Positions 54,891 to 64,000 of a DNA stretch of 64,000 nt are shown piece by piece (position 1 is the stretch's first letter; each line of letters starts with the position of its first letter). Origin of the DNA: Candidatus Melainabacteria bacterium (GTDB taxonomy: Bacteria > Cyanobacteriota > Vampirovibrionia > Obscuribacterales > Obscuribacteraceae); the NCBI GenBank assembly GCA_003963305.1, contig RXJR01000027.1, positions 335-64,334 on the forward strand, in the 5' to 3' direction. The notes below the pieces were generated by a model. That model did not search any database, was not told where the DNA came from, and saw only the letters and a program-made list of their open reading frames with translations. Made by a program: the position numbers and the translations under genes.

Positions 54891-55412
54891 CTAGTCCGAT
54901 TTTAATGTCATGCCCCGGTAAATGCCCGAATAGTGAAGATAGTTCTGCCAGCCACGGTCGATTTTATGCCGATCGTCGTCGGTCACCTGCCGAACGACTT
55001 TGGCAGGAACGCCCATGGCCAGACTGTTAGCAGGAATTTGCGAACCCGGAGCTACCACAGCTCCGGCGGCGATGATTGAGCCTGCGCCGACAACTGCTCC
55101 ATCCAGCACCACGGCACCCATAGAAATCAAGCAGTCTGCCTCCACTCTGCACCCGTGCAAGATAGCGCCATGGCCGACAGTGACCCGGTCGCCAACGTGC
55201 AGACCGTGCTTGTTGGTGACGTGAAGCAGGCACCCGTCTTGAATATTAGTGTTGTTGCCGATGTCGATGCGGTTGATGTCGGCACGGATAACCGTGTGAA
55301 ACCAGATGCTGGCGCCTTCAGCGACATGGGCACGACCGACAATGACTGCCGTGGGGGCAACGAAAACACTTTCGTGCACTTCTGGTTGAAAATTCTCAAA
55401 TGGAAAAAGCAT
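54891..55412 (-). CDS. Gamma-carbonic anhydrase family protein
   Basis: A 173-residue left-handed beta-helix protein of the YrdA/PaaY group. It has the three zinc-binding His of the family: His64 (CLLHVTNK), His81 and His86 (TVGHGAILHGC), held between trimer subunits. NTNIQDGCLLHV and the end NSLAMGVPAKVVRQV are family-standard, followed by a C-terminal helix. Members can be real carbonic anhydrases or have other hydrolase roles. The ATG start is well placed. No ligand loss is seen. Confidence 0.9.
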   Translation of the reverse strand: MLFPFENFQPEVHESVFVAPTAVIVGRAHVAEGASIWFHTVIRADINRIDIGNNTNIQDGCLLHVTNKHGLHVGDRVTVGHGAILHGCRVEADCLISMGAVVLDGAVVGAGSIIAAGAVVAPGSQIPANSLAMGVPAKVVRQVTDDDRHKIDRGWQNYLHYSGIYRGMTLKSD

Positions 55413-55531
55413 GCCTAAAGTCTACTAGGAAAAAGATGTGCATTGAATCATGAGGTTCATATAGTCGGTTTTTCCAGGTTTATTAATTGCCAAGATGTTA
55501 AAATTAAGCCTGATAGGGGAGGGAGAGCTTA

Positions 55532-55900
55532 ATGATGCCCGTGTACGATCAACCCATGCGTAAGTTACTAGGAGTCCTGTCACCGACCATTTCTTGGCTT
55601 AACGAGAAAGGTACGGTAGATGTCGGTGCCGTTCCAGAAAGCCACCTCGAAGCTATAAAACAGTTGGAAAGAATCGGCGTCGTGCACAAACGCAACAATC
55701 GTTGCTATGAACTGCAAAAAATCAGGCTAAAGAAACTGCTGGGCAACCTGGGAATCGACCAGTTGGTTGCCGAAGCAGCTGCAAGCGCTGCAGTAGCGCC
55801 GGCTCCGATTGCCGCAGCACAGAGTCCAGTTGTTGGCGTAACCGCCACAGTGACTGTCGAACCTGCGCTCGACACGGCTATTTCGACCGAGTTGAATTAG
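55532..55900 (+). CDS. Small protein of unknown function upstream of mutS2
   Basis: A 122-residue protein. Residues 10-80 look helical with a possible winged-helix pattern (MRKLLGVLSPTISWLNEKGT, ESHLEAIKQLERIGVVHKRN, NRCYELQKIRLKKLLGNLGI), followed by an Ala/Pro/Val-rich tail. I do not recognise a family. A long purine stretch (GGGAGGGAGAG) before the ATG supports translation. It precedes mutS2 by 56 bases on the same strand, so the pair may be one transcript. Confidence 0.55.
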   Translation: MMPVYDQPMRKLLGVLSPTISWLNEKGTVDVGAVPESHLEAIKQLERIGVVHKRNNRCYELQKIRLKKLLGNLGIDQLVAEAAASAAVAPAPIAAAQSPVVGVTATVTVEPALDTAISTELN

Positions 55901-55932
55901 TTTCATTTTAGACTTGCAAAACAGAGGAATCT

Positions 55933-55949
55933 TCTCCACAGGGCGGAGA
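55933..55949 (+). promoter_or_regulatory. Small hairpin over mutS2 ribosome site
   Basis: TCTCC (55933-55937) can pair with GGAGA (55945-55949). The 3' arm contains the GGAG that serves the mutS2 ATG at 55957, and TTTTGTT follows. It could slow translation of mutS2 or, if it forms in nascent RNA, weaken read-through. The stem is only 5 bp. Confidence 0.25.
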
Positions 55950-55956
55950 TTTTGTT

Positions 55957-58383
55957 ATGCCGTCCGTGAAAGACGATGAAGACATCCAAAAACGAACTCT
56001 CAGGGTTCTCGAATGGGATCGCCTGAAACAGTTTGTCGCCCATGAAGCCGACAGCGCGGGCGGCAAACACCTGTGTCTCAATCTGGAGCTCTCGGAACAC
56101 CGCATCGTCATCGAGCAAATACTGGACGAGACAAAAGAAGCTCTGGCAATGTATCAGGCGCGCAGCGGCATGTCGGCTGCCGGTTTGCCTGAACTAGATG
56201 AGGTTTTGGAGCGTCTGAAAATAGGTGCTTCTCTCTCCAGCGCCGAATTATTGGCTGTGCGCAACACGCTTGTAATCGGAAGAAAGTTTCGCTCGAATCT
56301 TTCACAACTGGAATCCGAACACTTTCCTCGACTGACTGCATTCATGTCAGCGCTGCCGCAAGCTGAAAAGCTTATTCAGGAAATCGACAATGCCATCGAT
56401 GATGGTGGCAATGTCAAAGACAAAGCCAGCCCACTGCTCAGGTCTTTGCGTCAAGAAGTACTCAAGTACGACAGTATGATCAAAGAGACTTTGCAACGCA
56501 TAATTCATTCAGCGACGCAAGCAAAGGCACTGACTGACCCACTTTACACGCAGCGCAACGGTCGTTTCGTCTTGCCGGTCAACGCCAGCATGCGTTCCTC
56601 GGTAAATGGTATCGTTCACGACAGCTCCGCATCGGGACTGACTGTTTATGTAGAACCAATCGCGGTTCTAGAACTCTCCAATCAGCAAAGAATGAAGCAG
56701 GCAGAAATAGAGCGAGAGATTGCAAGAATTCTCGACGTTTTGACACGCTTCGCTATCTCTCATTTTGAAGCTATAACCGATACTTACGCCACATGCATTC
56801 AGCTGGATGCAATCATGGCGCGAGCCAAGATTGCTTTCAAATACAAAGGCGAAAGACCAGAACTTTCGCAAGATGAGAAATTCCACCTCTTCAATGCACG
56901 ACACCCGCTGCTCATGCTGCAGGATGAACAAACCGTCGTTGTGCCAAATGACATCGTATTAGGTGGCAATGCCGGTCGCACTCTGATAATTACAGGTCCA
57001 AATACGGGCGGCAAAACCGTCTTGCTGAAAACTATCGGCATTTTCTCGCTCATGTTGCGAGCGGGATTGCTTTTGCCTGTTTCACCGGGGTCTACTGCAG
57101 CCATTTTTACACGAGTGTGCGCAGATATTGGTGATGAGCAATCGCTTGAACAGAGCCTCTCGACATTTTCATCACATATGAAAAATATAGTTGAAGTCGT
57201 CGACCAGTGTGCAGCCGGATCTCTCGTGCTGCTCGACGAACTGGGCGCCGGTACGGACCCGCGTGAGGGTGCGGCTCTGGCACGCGCCGTTCTGGAATTT
57301 CTCAATCAATCAGGCGCCGTCACGATTTCAACGACACACTTCGGTGAACTTAAAACACTCGCATACACTGAACCAAGCTTCGTCAACGGCAGTCTCGATT
57401 TCGATGAACAGACCCTTTCTCCAACCTACAAATTGCGCCTCGGCGTGCCGGGAAGTTCCAAAGCAACAACAATCGCCAGGCGATTGGGGCTGAATGCAAG
57501 CGTAATCGACCGCGCCAGAGAACTGGTAGAGGTGCACGATCAAGACCTGCAGCGCACAGTCGAGTTACTGGAAATAAAGCTGCGCGAAGCAACAGTGCGA
57601 GAAGAACAAGCCCAGGTAGCGAAACAACAAGCAGAAGAGCTAAAGCGCGAAACTGAAGAGCAGATGCGCAAACTGGAACTTGACACGCGAGCACTGCGGC
57701 AAAAACAGATCAACGAAATAGAGTCGGAATTCAAAGTAGGTAAAGACTACATCAAACACCTGATTGCTGATCTGCAAAAGCAGCCAAGCATAACGAAAGC
57801 TCAAAAAGCGCAACAAGAGATGGAAAAGGTGCGCAATGAACTGGGCTGGAAAAATCTCGCAGAAGATAGAGTACCCACTCTTACAGTTGGACAGAGTGTA
57901 AAAGTGCTTTCACTGAATCAGATCGGAGTGGTTACGGAAATCATCTCCGAAACTCCAAAGGAAGCAGCCCAGGTCACAGTAAAGTGCGGCAACCTGCGCA
58001 TCAAAGTTCCAAAAACAGATCTGGAAATGCTAGCTCAGGATAAACAAAAGCAAATTCAACTAAACAAGCAAAAATCAACCGTAAAAGTCGAAGCACCCGT
58101 CCATCGCACCAAAGGCAGTACCATTGACGTCTTTGTCCGCACCGCGGCTAACACCTTAGACCTCCGTGGAAAGAGGGTAGACGACGGCATGGCAGACCTG
58201 GTGCAATTTCTGGATGATAATTTGCTGACGAACACCAGTCCTCTGATGATCATTCATGGGCATGGAACAGGTGCCATGAAAAACGCAGTGCGAGATTACC
58301 TGCATAAACAAATGCCGAAAGGAACATACAGACCCGGAGACATTCATGAAGGCGGCGACGGCGTGACGATGGTCACTCTGTAA
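55957..58383 (+). CDS. mutS2: Endonuclease MutS2
   Basis: An 808-residue protein. It acts against recombination and, in some bacteria, rescues collided ribosomes. Domains: N-terminal clamp helices (RVLEWDRLKQFVAHEA), the MutS core with Walker A ITGPNTGGKT (about 346-355), DEQSLEQSLSTFSSHM, and Walker B LVLLDELGAGTDPREG; a long coiled coil (about 525-625); and the C-terminal Smr nuclease domain (LDLRGKRVDDGMADLVQF, IIHGHGTGAMKNAVRDYL). The HGHGTG loop needed for the Smr fold is intact. GGAG eight bases before the ATG supports the start. Confidence 0.95.
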   Translation: MPSVKDDEDIQKRTLRVLEWDRLKQFVAHEADSAGGKHLCLNLELSEHRIVIEQILDETKEALAMYQARSGMSAAGLPELDEVLERLKIGASLSSAELLAVRNTLVIGRKFRSNLSQLESEHFPRLTAFMSALPQAEKLIQEIDNAIDDGGNVKDKASPLLRSLRQEVLKYDSMIKETLQRIIHSATQAKALTDPLYTQRNGRFVLPVNASMRSSVNGIVHDSSASGLTVYVEPIAVLELSNQQRMKQAEIEREIARILDVLTRFAISHFEAITDTYATCIQLDAIMARAKIAFKYKGERPELSQDEKFHLFNARHPLLMLQDEQTVVVPNDIVLGGNAGRTLIITGPNTGGKTVLLKTIGIFSLMLRAGLLLPVSPGSTAAIFTRVCADIGDEQSLEQSLSTFSSHMKNIVEVVDQCAAGSLVLLDELGAGTDPREGAALARAVLEFLNQSGAVTISTTHFGELKTLAYTEPSFVNGSLDFDEQTLSPTYKLRLGVPGSSKATTIARRLGLNASVIDRARELVEVHDQDLQRTVELLEIKLREATVREEQAQVAKQQAEELKRETEEQMRKLELDTRALRQKQINEIESEFKVGKDYIKHLIADLQKQPSITKAQKAQQEMEKVRNELGWKNLAEDRVPTLTVGQSVKVLSLNQIGVVTEIISETPKEAAQVTVKCGNLRIKVPKTDLEMLAQDKQKQIQLNKQKSTVKVEAPVHRTKGSTIDVFVRTAANTLDLRGKRVDDGMADLVQFLDDNLLTNTSPLMIIHGHGTGAMKNAVRDYLHKQMPKGTYRPGDIHEGGDGVTMVTL

Positions 58384-58410
58384 TTCTGTTCTTATTCTCA
58401 GGCAACATTT

Positions 58411-60081
58411 TTACAAACCGATCTTCTTAGCCATGCTTTTCCAATGCTCGGTCAGCTCGGGATCTCGGTTCAATTTAAGAGCCTGCGCCATAACTACCTT
58501 TGCTTCATTATGATCGCCGTTCTTAGACAAAGCCAGTGAAAACACAAACCGGGTGATCGCAACTTGATTTTTCTCAGTCTGGACCGCATTTTTCCAACCA
58601 TTGTAATTGAGCAGCAGTTGTACATTGTTCGGACCAAGATATTGCTCGCGTCTCGTCAATATATCTTTCAAAGCGGGATTGAGTTTGACAAGTTGATTCT
58701 GTGCCTCCTGCCTTTCGACTGCATTAGGCGCTTTATCAATCGAGCCGTACAACTGCACTGCCACCCGCTTCTTATCAGGCGACATCTGAGCTGACGCTTT
58801 AGAGACCTCTTCATCAAAACCGACCATCACTTTTGCTATCTCAGGCGCCATCAGAGGTTTCAACAAGTTAGCGGCCTTCGTTTCTTGCTGCTGGAAAAAT
58901 GCCAACTTTGGCGATACGCCTGTGTCAGCATTTTTTATTGCCAATTCAAACTGTCGCCGTACCTCAGGTGTCAAGGTTTTGGCACCAGTGACGCTGGCGA
59001 AAGCAGATTGACTGGACTCGACTGGTGAACGTCCCTGACTATCAAGCGGTGCAAAACGTCCGACGGGAAGCTGCAGTGGTGTGACATCTGGTTGCTTAGA
59101 TTGTCGTCGCAATAAATCCAGAGGCGCTGGTTGATCCGGCAGCTTAAACTGGGGTGGTTGCTGCCATGGTTGCTGCCATGGTTGCTGTCGTGGCTCGACT
59201 GGCATCAATTGCGGTTGTCGCGGCTGAACTGGAAATTTTGGCTGAACTGGAAATTGTTGTGGCTGAATTGGAAACTGCGGTGGTTGCTGCCATGGTTGGA
59301 GTCGCGGCTCGACTGGCATCAATTGAGGCTGTCGAGGCTGAATTGGAAAAGGTTGCGGCTGAATTGGAAACTGCGGTGGTTGAATTGGAAACTGCGGTGG
59401 CTGCTGCCGTGGTTCGAACGGCACTACTTGCGGTGGCGCCAATCGCGGAACCGGCACCGGGTTTTTAGCATCTTGCCCTGCATCAATCGCATGCTTCAGA
59501 CGTCGCTGAAAGTCGGCGGACCGATTCATTTCCGGGTCTCGCTTCTGCGCTTCGAGGAGCAGCTGCATGCCGTTTAAGAAATTCCCGCTCTCAATCAACC
59601 GCAGAGCCAGGTCACTACGTACGATACCAGGAGACCTTTGTAAAATGCGCAAGTCTGCATCTTCTCTCTGCAACTTCTGGCGCGTATCCAGATCTATCTT
59701 ATCGCTCTTCAAAAGCTCTTTTACAATCGCTCTTTCTTTTAGCACCGCCTTTTGATCGATGGAATCAGCACATCGAATCGCGTCCTGGTAGCCAGGCAAA
59801 GCAGCACGCAGACCCTGCTTATTGAAGGAATCTTGAGCCCGCTGGAGACGCGACAAAACATTATCTAACTCCCGTGCCGTCATCTGTTGACTGAGAGTTG
59901 CTCTGTCAATCAACCGCTTATCGACCGGTTCTTTGCTGCCACCGAGCTTATCCGCTGAGCCTTTATCCAGGACCTTCGGATAAACATCTGCATGCAGTTT
60001 TGTCGGATCACAGACCCCCGTCACCGAGTCGCATTGACCAGACCTTTCAAAGGGAATAACACCACTTCGTTTGTTGCCCAT
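58411..60081 (-). CDS. Protein with Pro/Gln repeat region, unknown function
   Basis: A 556-residue protein without signal peptide or membrane helix. Residues 70-200 are helical (LDNVLSRLQRAQDSFNKQGL, KAVLKERAIVKELLKSDK) with weak TPR character. Residues about 214-314 are low complexity: repeats of PQFPIQP and a longer RQPQLMPVEPR..PWQQP unit occur twice. The C-terminal 230 residues are helical with TPR-like parts (RFVFSLALSKNGDHNEAKVV). I know no family. It is convergent with mutS2 (27 bases apart) and follows the 835-residue gene on the same strand. Confidence 0.6.
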   Translation of the reverse strand: MGNKRSGVIPFERSGQCDSVTGVCDPTKLHADVYPKVLDKGSADKLGGSKEPVDKRLIDRATLSQQMTARELDNVLSRLQRAQDSFNKQGLRAALPGYQDAIRCADSIDQKAVLKERAIVKELLKSDKIDLDTRQKLQREDADLRILQRSPGIVRSDLALRLIESGNFLNGMQLLLEAQKRDPEMNRSADFQRRLKHAIDAGQDAKNPVPVPRLAPPQVVPFEPRQQPPQFPIQPPQFPIQPQPFPIQPRQPQLMPVEPRLQPWQQPPQFPIQPQQFPVQPKFPVQPRQPQLMPVEPRQQPWQQPWQQPPQFKLPDQPAPLDLLRRQSKQPDVTPLQLPVGRFAPLDSQGRSPVESSQSAFASVTGAKTLTPEVRRQFELAIKNADTGVSPKLAFFQQQETKAANLLKPLMAPEIAKVMVGFDEEVSKASAQMSPDKKRVAVQLYGSIDKAPNAVERQEAQNQLVKLNPALKDILTRREQYLGPNNVQLLLNYNGWKNAVQTEKNQVAITRFVFSLALSKNGDHNEAKVVMAQALKLNRDPELTEHWKSMAKKIGL

Positions 60082-60182
60082 AGCCCTTCCATTGATTACA
60101 GCGCAGCAGCAGGAATGAAACTTCCTCTGGCTATATCAATGATAAGGAGCAATTGTTTCTACAAAGTTGCTGTCGTACGCGC

Positions 60183-62690
60183 TTATTTGACGGGTTCGTC
60201 AGTAATATCTTGATTCCGCAGTCTCTCAATTTCCTGCTCGGTCAGTTGTCTGCGCGGAGCAGCGGGCTGTTGATCGCCACCACCTTGTTGAGGTGGTGCT
60301 GCTTCAGGTCTGTAAAGACTTGGATTGACCGTGTTGTAATTCTGAGCAATCGTATTCGCTTCACCCGCATCTGCTGGATTGAGCGTGTGATGAGTGAGGT
60401 CGATGTAAGTATTCATACCGCCTTCAACAGCGGCCTTACCACCACCAGCGAAGAAGATATCCGTGCCGACTGCTTTAGCGACTCCAGTCGCGCGTGCAGC
60501 GGTACCATATGTAAGCGCCTGGAACGGAGCTTCCTTGGCGAAATCTACGCTTGCATCCTTCCACGACTTGCCATCGAAGGCAACTTGCATGCCCTGGTCG
60601 GCACCAGCTACGCCGGCACCATATGCGAGCGAAGCGCGAGTCAGTCCGAATTTTGCAAACGTGCTTGTACCGGTAGCGGCAGTTGCCTCGAGTGCGCCCA
60701 GTCCGGCGGCACCTGGAGCGAATGCAGCTCCAACTCTTATCATCGGAACAGCCGAAGCGCCGCCGATCAATGCACCTTCGCGGAAGTCTTTCCAGGTAAC
60801 GGTGTCTGTACCGAGAGCTGCAGCCTTGGTTCCGGTGAACACAAGACCACCGGCAAGAGCGCCACCGCCCACAGCAGCCATAATCGCTCCCGTTGTACCG
60901 ATACCGGCAGCGATACCACCAGGTCCGGTCAATAAACCGACGCCGACACCGACAACCACACCTGCTACAACCGCACCAACAGTAGCGATTGCGTGCCAGT
61001 TACGCTGGAACCAATTCTGGTGCTTGGTAGCATCAAGCAATTCATCGATTTTAAGATCTTTGTTTGCAGCCAGTTCAGGATCAGTCTTTTTGACTTCTTC
61101 AAAGAGCGCATGAGCTGTATCTTTGTCTTCCCTGGAATAAGCAAGCACACCTTGCAAATACTTGAGGTAAGGTCCCTGCTTTTCGAACTGCTCGTTTTGC
61201 TTTTGCACAGCTTCGATAGTCTTCTTCTCGTTGTTGAGACGCAACTGTTCGATCTTGTACTCTTCAGCGTCGGTGCTATCTTTCTTCTGCTCCAGCTCGG
61301 CAAGTTTTTTGTCAATCTCCGCCTTGGCTGCATCGAGTTTCGGCTTACCGGCATCAAGAGTAGCCTTTGTGTCCTGGAAATTCTTTTGCAGAGCGTCCAA
61401 TTCTTTCTGCGCCTGGTTGAATCGATCAGGATTGTTTGTATCCTGCATCAACTGTGCAAACTTAGCCTGGTGAGCTTGAAGTTCACCCTGTGGCATGCTC
61501 TTACCGAAAGTAGCGTCAGATACTAACTTGTTGTAAGTCGGATCTGCCTGCGCAAATTCAGGTGTGTCAGAACCTACTGAAAGTGCGATTGGCAATGCAT
61601 CATCATATTTGCCTTGCTTGACGAGAAAATTTGCATAGTGCATGCGAGCTTCTTTGACATCAGCCATGATACCAACAAGAGCCTGGGCAACTTGCGGATT
61701 AGACTGATTGTCTTGCAGCTTCAATTGAGCAGCAAGGAACTTCTGGTCGATAGACTCGCCCAACTGCCAGGCTTCTTTGTAGCGCTGTTCGGCTTTTGCA
61801 GTATCGCCAGACTGAGCGAGGGCATCAGCATCTTTCAACATACGCAGGATGTTCTGACCCTTTTCGTTTTGAGTAACGGCATAGTCGGTTTTGACTGCAT
61901 CGTTTACCGAAGCATACAAAGGTGAATTGAATACTTCTTGATTGGTGCGTCCGGCCTGAGCGGTTAGTAAAAATGCATCAGCGAGTTCCTTTTCAGATGG
62001 CTTCGGAACTCCAGTTGTTTTGTATGCTTCCATGCTGGCCATGGGATTGTCTGTCAAACCTTCAGCCTTGAGCATGGCATAAGTCAACATGGCAGTACCT
62101 GGCGCCATGCGAGCTGACTGCAACACTGCTTGATCTTGAGCAAGTTGACGAAGTTCTGGATTGTTTGCCGCTTTCTGAGCGAAATCTGCGCTGTTCGGAT
62201 CGATACCGAGTTTGGTGGCAGCGTCATGCAATTTAGCTGTAGCAGCATTCAAGTTTTGTTCCAGGTTCGGATTATTCTTGACCAGCTCGTTTGAGGCAGT
62301 GATGGCATTCTGGCAATCTTGATTGATCAATACACGCAAAGATTCAACGCGCTCAGCGACAGTGGTTTCGCGAATCTGTCCATTAGCATCTTTGTACTGA
62401 ATAACATCTGTTTCTTTATGACCGGCTTGCAAAATAGTAGAAATTTCTCTGCCGGCAGACTGTGCCTCAGCAATCAATTTGTTTGGATAAACAGCTGTTT
62501 GGTCTGGCTTGACCGAGCTGAGAGACTGATCTGAAACTCTCGAAACGTCGCGAGTTCTCTGTGAGCGGCTATCATCCTGCAATTGCGTGATGAAGACGCT
62601 ACTTGCATCAGTAATCGGATGCTGATCACCCTGGTGGGTAGCATCCGTTTGATTGGCGCTAGGTTGAACGTCGCGGTTTTGAGGAGCCAT
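60183..62690 (-). CDS. Large protein with Gly-rich hydrophobic segment, unknown function
   Basis: An 835-residue protein. Residues 1-75 are disordered and polar. The next 480 residues are helical with TPR-like and coiled-coil parts (DALAQSGDTAKAEQRYKEAW, KLDAAKAEIDKKLAELEQKK). Near 565-640 there is a strongly hydrophobic Gly/Ala stretch (TVGAVVAGVVVGVGVGLLTG), enough to cross or enter a membrane several times. The rest is Gly/Ala-rich with aromatic residues (FDGKSWKDASVDFAKEAPFQ) and a Pro/Gln tail. There is no signal peptide. AAGGA ten bases before the ATG supports the start. The layout recalls large effector-like or pore-forming proteins, but I see no toxin motif. Confidence 0.6.
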   Translation of the reverse strand: MAPQNRDVQPSANQTDATHQGDQHPITDASSVFITQLQDDSRSQRTRDVSRVSDQSLSSVKPDQTAVYPNKLIAEAQSAGREISTILQAGHKETDVIQYKDANGQIRETTVAERVESLRVLINQDCQNAITASNELVKNNPNLEQNLNAATAKLHDAATKLGIDPNSADFAQKAANNPELRQLAQDQAVLQSARMAPGTAMLTYAMLKAEGLTDNPMASMEAYKTTGVPKPSEKELADAFLLTAQAGRTNQEVFNSPLYASVNDAVKTDYAVTQNEKGQNILRMLKDADALAQSGDTAKAEQRYKEAWQLGESIDQKFLAAQLKLQDNQSNPQVAQALVGIMADVKEARMHYANFLVKQGKYDDALPIALSVGSDTPEFAQADPTYNKLVSDATFGKSMPQGELQAHQAKFAQLMQDTNNPDRFNQAQKELDALQKNFQDTKATLDAGKPKLDAAKAEIDKKLAELEQKKDSTDAEEYKIEQLRLNNEKKTIEAVQKQNEQFEKQGPYLKYLQGVLAYSREDKDTAHALFEEVKKTDPELAANKDLKIDELLDATKHQNWFQRNWHAIATVGAVVAGVVVGVGVGLLTGPGGIAAGIGTTGAIMAAVGGGALAGGLVFTGTKAAALGTDTVTWKDFREGALIGGASAVPMIRVGAAFAPGAAGLGALEATAATGTSTFAKFGLTRASLAYGAGVAGADQGMQVAFDGKSWKDASVDFAKEAPFQALTYGTAARATGVAKAVGTDIFFAGGGKAAVEGGMNTYIDLTHHTLNPADAGEANTIAQNYNTVNPSLYRPEAAPPQQGGGDQQPAAPRRQLTEQEIERLRNQDITDEPVK

Positions 62691-62980
62691 TTGTGTTAAT
62701 CCTTAAAGAATCAGAGACCTTTCGTGTTTGAATCTATACAGGTTGGGTAGTTTTTCGACATTGAACTTTACTGGTTTCCAAATTTGAGTTCTATGTATTT
62801 TTTCCTGGTGTACTTCGAGCTAAGAACTTACCTGTCTCTATCAATTTAACTGTCAGTTGTTTCAAACATGTTTAGGTCCTGGTTTCCAGTCTATCTACAG
62901 CGGATATCCAGAGCCTGTCAGAGCCCTGGATTTAAGCCGTTAAAATTGTTCTGAAACTTTCAGCAGGGTTTTCCTCCGTT

Positions 62981-64000
62981 TTAACCCAGTCCTGGAGTGC
63001 CTTGAGTCAGACCGCCGGGCTGTTGTTGCTGTTGCTGGGTTTGGTCGACCGGCTGATCTTGAATTGGCTGACCATTATCTTGTACCGGCTGTTGTGGAGT
63101 CGCCGGTGCATCTGTCTGACCTGCAGGCTTCTGACTCAAGACATTGGTGTCAGTTCCAGCGGCCTGCGGAGCACTCTGGTCTCTGATTGGCGCGTTCATA
63201 GCATCCAACTGGTGACCAATTGCGCGGGACTGCATGGCGCCCTGGAACAACTTCGACAGGTTCGAGAAGTTATAGATCGTCGAACCGATTGCCAGTTGAC
63301 CAGCTTGCATACCGGTCTTCAGGTAATTAGCGCTGCCCAGACCTTCAGCACCCATCGAACCAAGAGTGCTGACCTTGAACGGAGCCTTGAAGTAACCCCA
63401 TCCCTTGCCGATTGGTCCAGCGCCTTCAGCATAAACGCTCTTGGCCAGAGCGCCATCTTTCATAGCCGGCATGATACCGAGCCAGAGAGCATCTACAGCA
63501 GTGTTGTCACTAAGGCTACGGTAGTTGGATTGAATGAACGAATCAACGTAACTCATCTGCTTACCGGTCTTAGGATCGATTGGTCGATCGAAAGCGGCGA
63601 TTGAGCTATAAGTACCGATGGCTGAGAAAGCTGAGGAGTAGCCGCTTGCAAACGATCTTGAAGCGAGTTGTCCAGCCAGATTTCTATTCTCGAGACCAAA
63701 GTCGAGAGGCGAGAATGCACCTTTAGCTCTTGCGTATGCGCCGGATGGTGAATACCACTTGCCGACCGCACCTTCGCCTTCCTTAAGAACTCCAGCCGTC
63801 ATATTAGCCAGCTGAGCCTTCGAGTAGTAGCCAGACAGAGCCTGAGCGACTTCAGGATTGATTGCACCTGTAGTGGCATCGATAATAGGTTTGGCAGCGG
63901 CTTCACCTTTGGTCAGTGCGGCGAGAGACTCAGGAACCTTGGTCGTCTTGCCCATTGCAGCAACAAAGTCGCTGACGGTAGCGCCTTCAGCCAGTCCATA
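62981..64000 (-). CDS. Large Gly/Ala-rich protein, N-terminus beyond right edge
   Basis: The frame is open to base 64000 on the minus strand, so the start lies outside the window; an internal ATG at 63955 is unlikely to be the true start because codons before it (GLAEGATVSDFVAAM) look like normal protein. At least 339 residues are seen. The visible part is Ala/Gly-rich with hydrophobic patches (AVDALWLGIMPAMKDGALAK, SMGAEGLGSANYLKTGMQAG). It ends in a Gln/Pro-rich tail (PVDQTQQQQQQPGGLTQG). Composition and order match the C-terminal half of the 835-residue protein downstream, so the two may be related. The 290-base gap between them holds no gene; AT-rich stretches there may contain the promoter of the downstream gene. 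Confidence 0.55.
   Translation of the reverse strand, partial: YGLAEGATVSDFVAAMGKTTKVPESLAALTKGEAAAKPIIDATTGAINPEVAQALSGYYSKAQLANMTAGVLKEGEGAVGKWYSPSGAYARAKGAFSPLDFGLENRNLAGQLASRSFASGYSSAFSAIGTYSSIAAFDRPIDPKTGKQMSYVDSFIQSNYRSLSDNTAVDALWLGIMPAMKDGALAKSVYAEGAGPIGKGWGYFKAPFKVSTLGSMGAEGLGSANYLKTGMQAGQLAIGSTIYNFSNLSKLFQGAMQSRAIGHQLDAMNAPIRDQSAPQAAGTDTNVLSQKPAGQTDAPATPQQPVQDNGQPIQDQPVDQTQQQQQQPGGLTQGTPGLG

Noticed and set aside
1-64000. rRNA, tRNA, transposase, integrase, prophage or toxin-antitoxin genes
   Set aside because: I looked through gaps and frames and saw none; tRNA detection by eye is limited, so a covariance-model scan would be decisive.

Overview
The window carries 44 protein-coding genes (two cut by the window edges) and no rRNA, tRNA or CRISPR array that I could recognise. 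Base composition is near 50% GC and codon use looks even throughout, with no transposase, integrase or phage gene, so this reads as ordinary chromosome. Several traits point to one kind of host: many TPR proteins, Ser/Thr kinases fused to a membrane segment and TPR-like repeats, Tad-type pseudopilins, a lipobox protein and a CsgG-like protein (diderm envelope), MurT, AlaS, CarB and MutS2. I infer a non-photosynthetic relative of Cyanobacteria (Melainabacteria/Vampirovibrionia, Obscuribacterales-like). This rests on gene style, not on a marker phylogeny.

Layout, left to right. 1-3079: minus-strand operon of two TadE-like pseudopilins around a TadG-like von Willebrand protein. 3200-8458: a very large TPR protein with eleven 13-residue repeats, then a GT-C membrane glycosyltransferase. 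8696-12993: a secreted protein of unknown role, an RNase J paralogue that has lost most metal ligands, and an acyl-CoA synthetase. 13005-22135: two proteins of unknown role, an acyl-CoA mutase large subunit, urocanate hydratase, and a membrane TPR protein. 22201-27521: an envelope sugar locus (membrane protein, DegT-type aminotransferase, left-handed beta-helix acyltransferase, Gfo/Idh/MocA dehydrogenase, GT2). 27812-33777: aspartate kinase with altered motifs, small helical and TPR proteins, IlvE, a lipoprotein and a CsgG-like protein with a secreted partner.

33942-39222: AlaS, then NAD kinase and MurT as a likely two-gene operon. 39232-47158: the most distinctive part, a duplicated module in which a secreted protein of an unrecognised family is divergent from a membrane Ser/Thr kinase with a TPR-like C-terminus (two copies), followed by a third kinase with a changed alpha-C glutamate. 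47259-53732: secreted TPR protein, DeoC, CarB, alpha/beta hydrolase. 53803-58383: trypsin-like protease, gamma-carbonic-anhydrase-like protein, small protein and MutS2. 58411-64000: three large low-complexity proteins of unknown role.

Working together: the GT-C, GT2 and sugar-nucleotide genes plus MurT and NAD kinase serve envelope and precursor supply; the kinases, TPR proteins, pseudopilins and CsgG-like gene suggest regulated surface assembly. Central genes (AlaS, CarB, IlvE, DeoC, MutS2, HutU) are scattered singly among them. The best candidates for something undescribed are the duplicated kinase/secreted-protein module and the ligand-depleted RNase J. No gap exceeds 300 bases.
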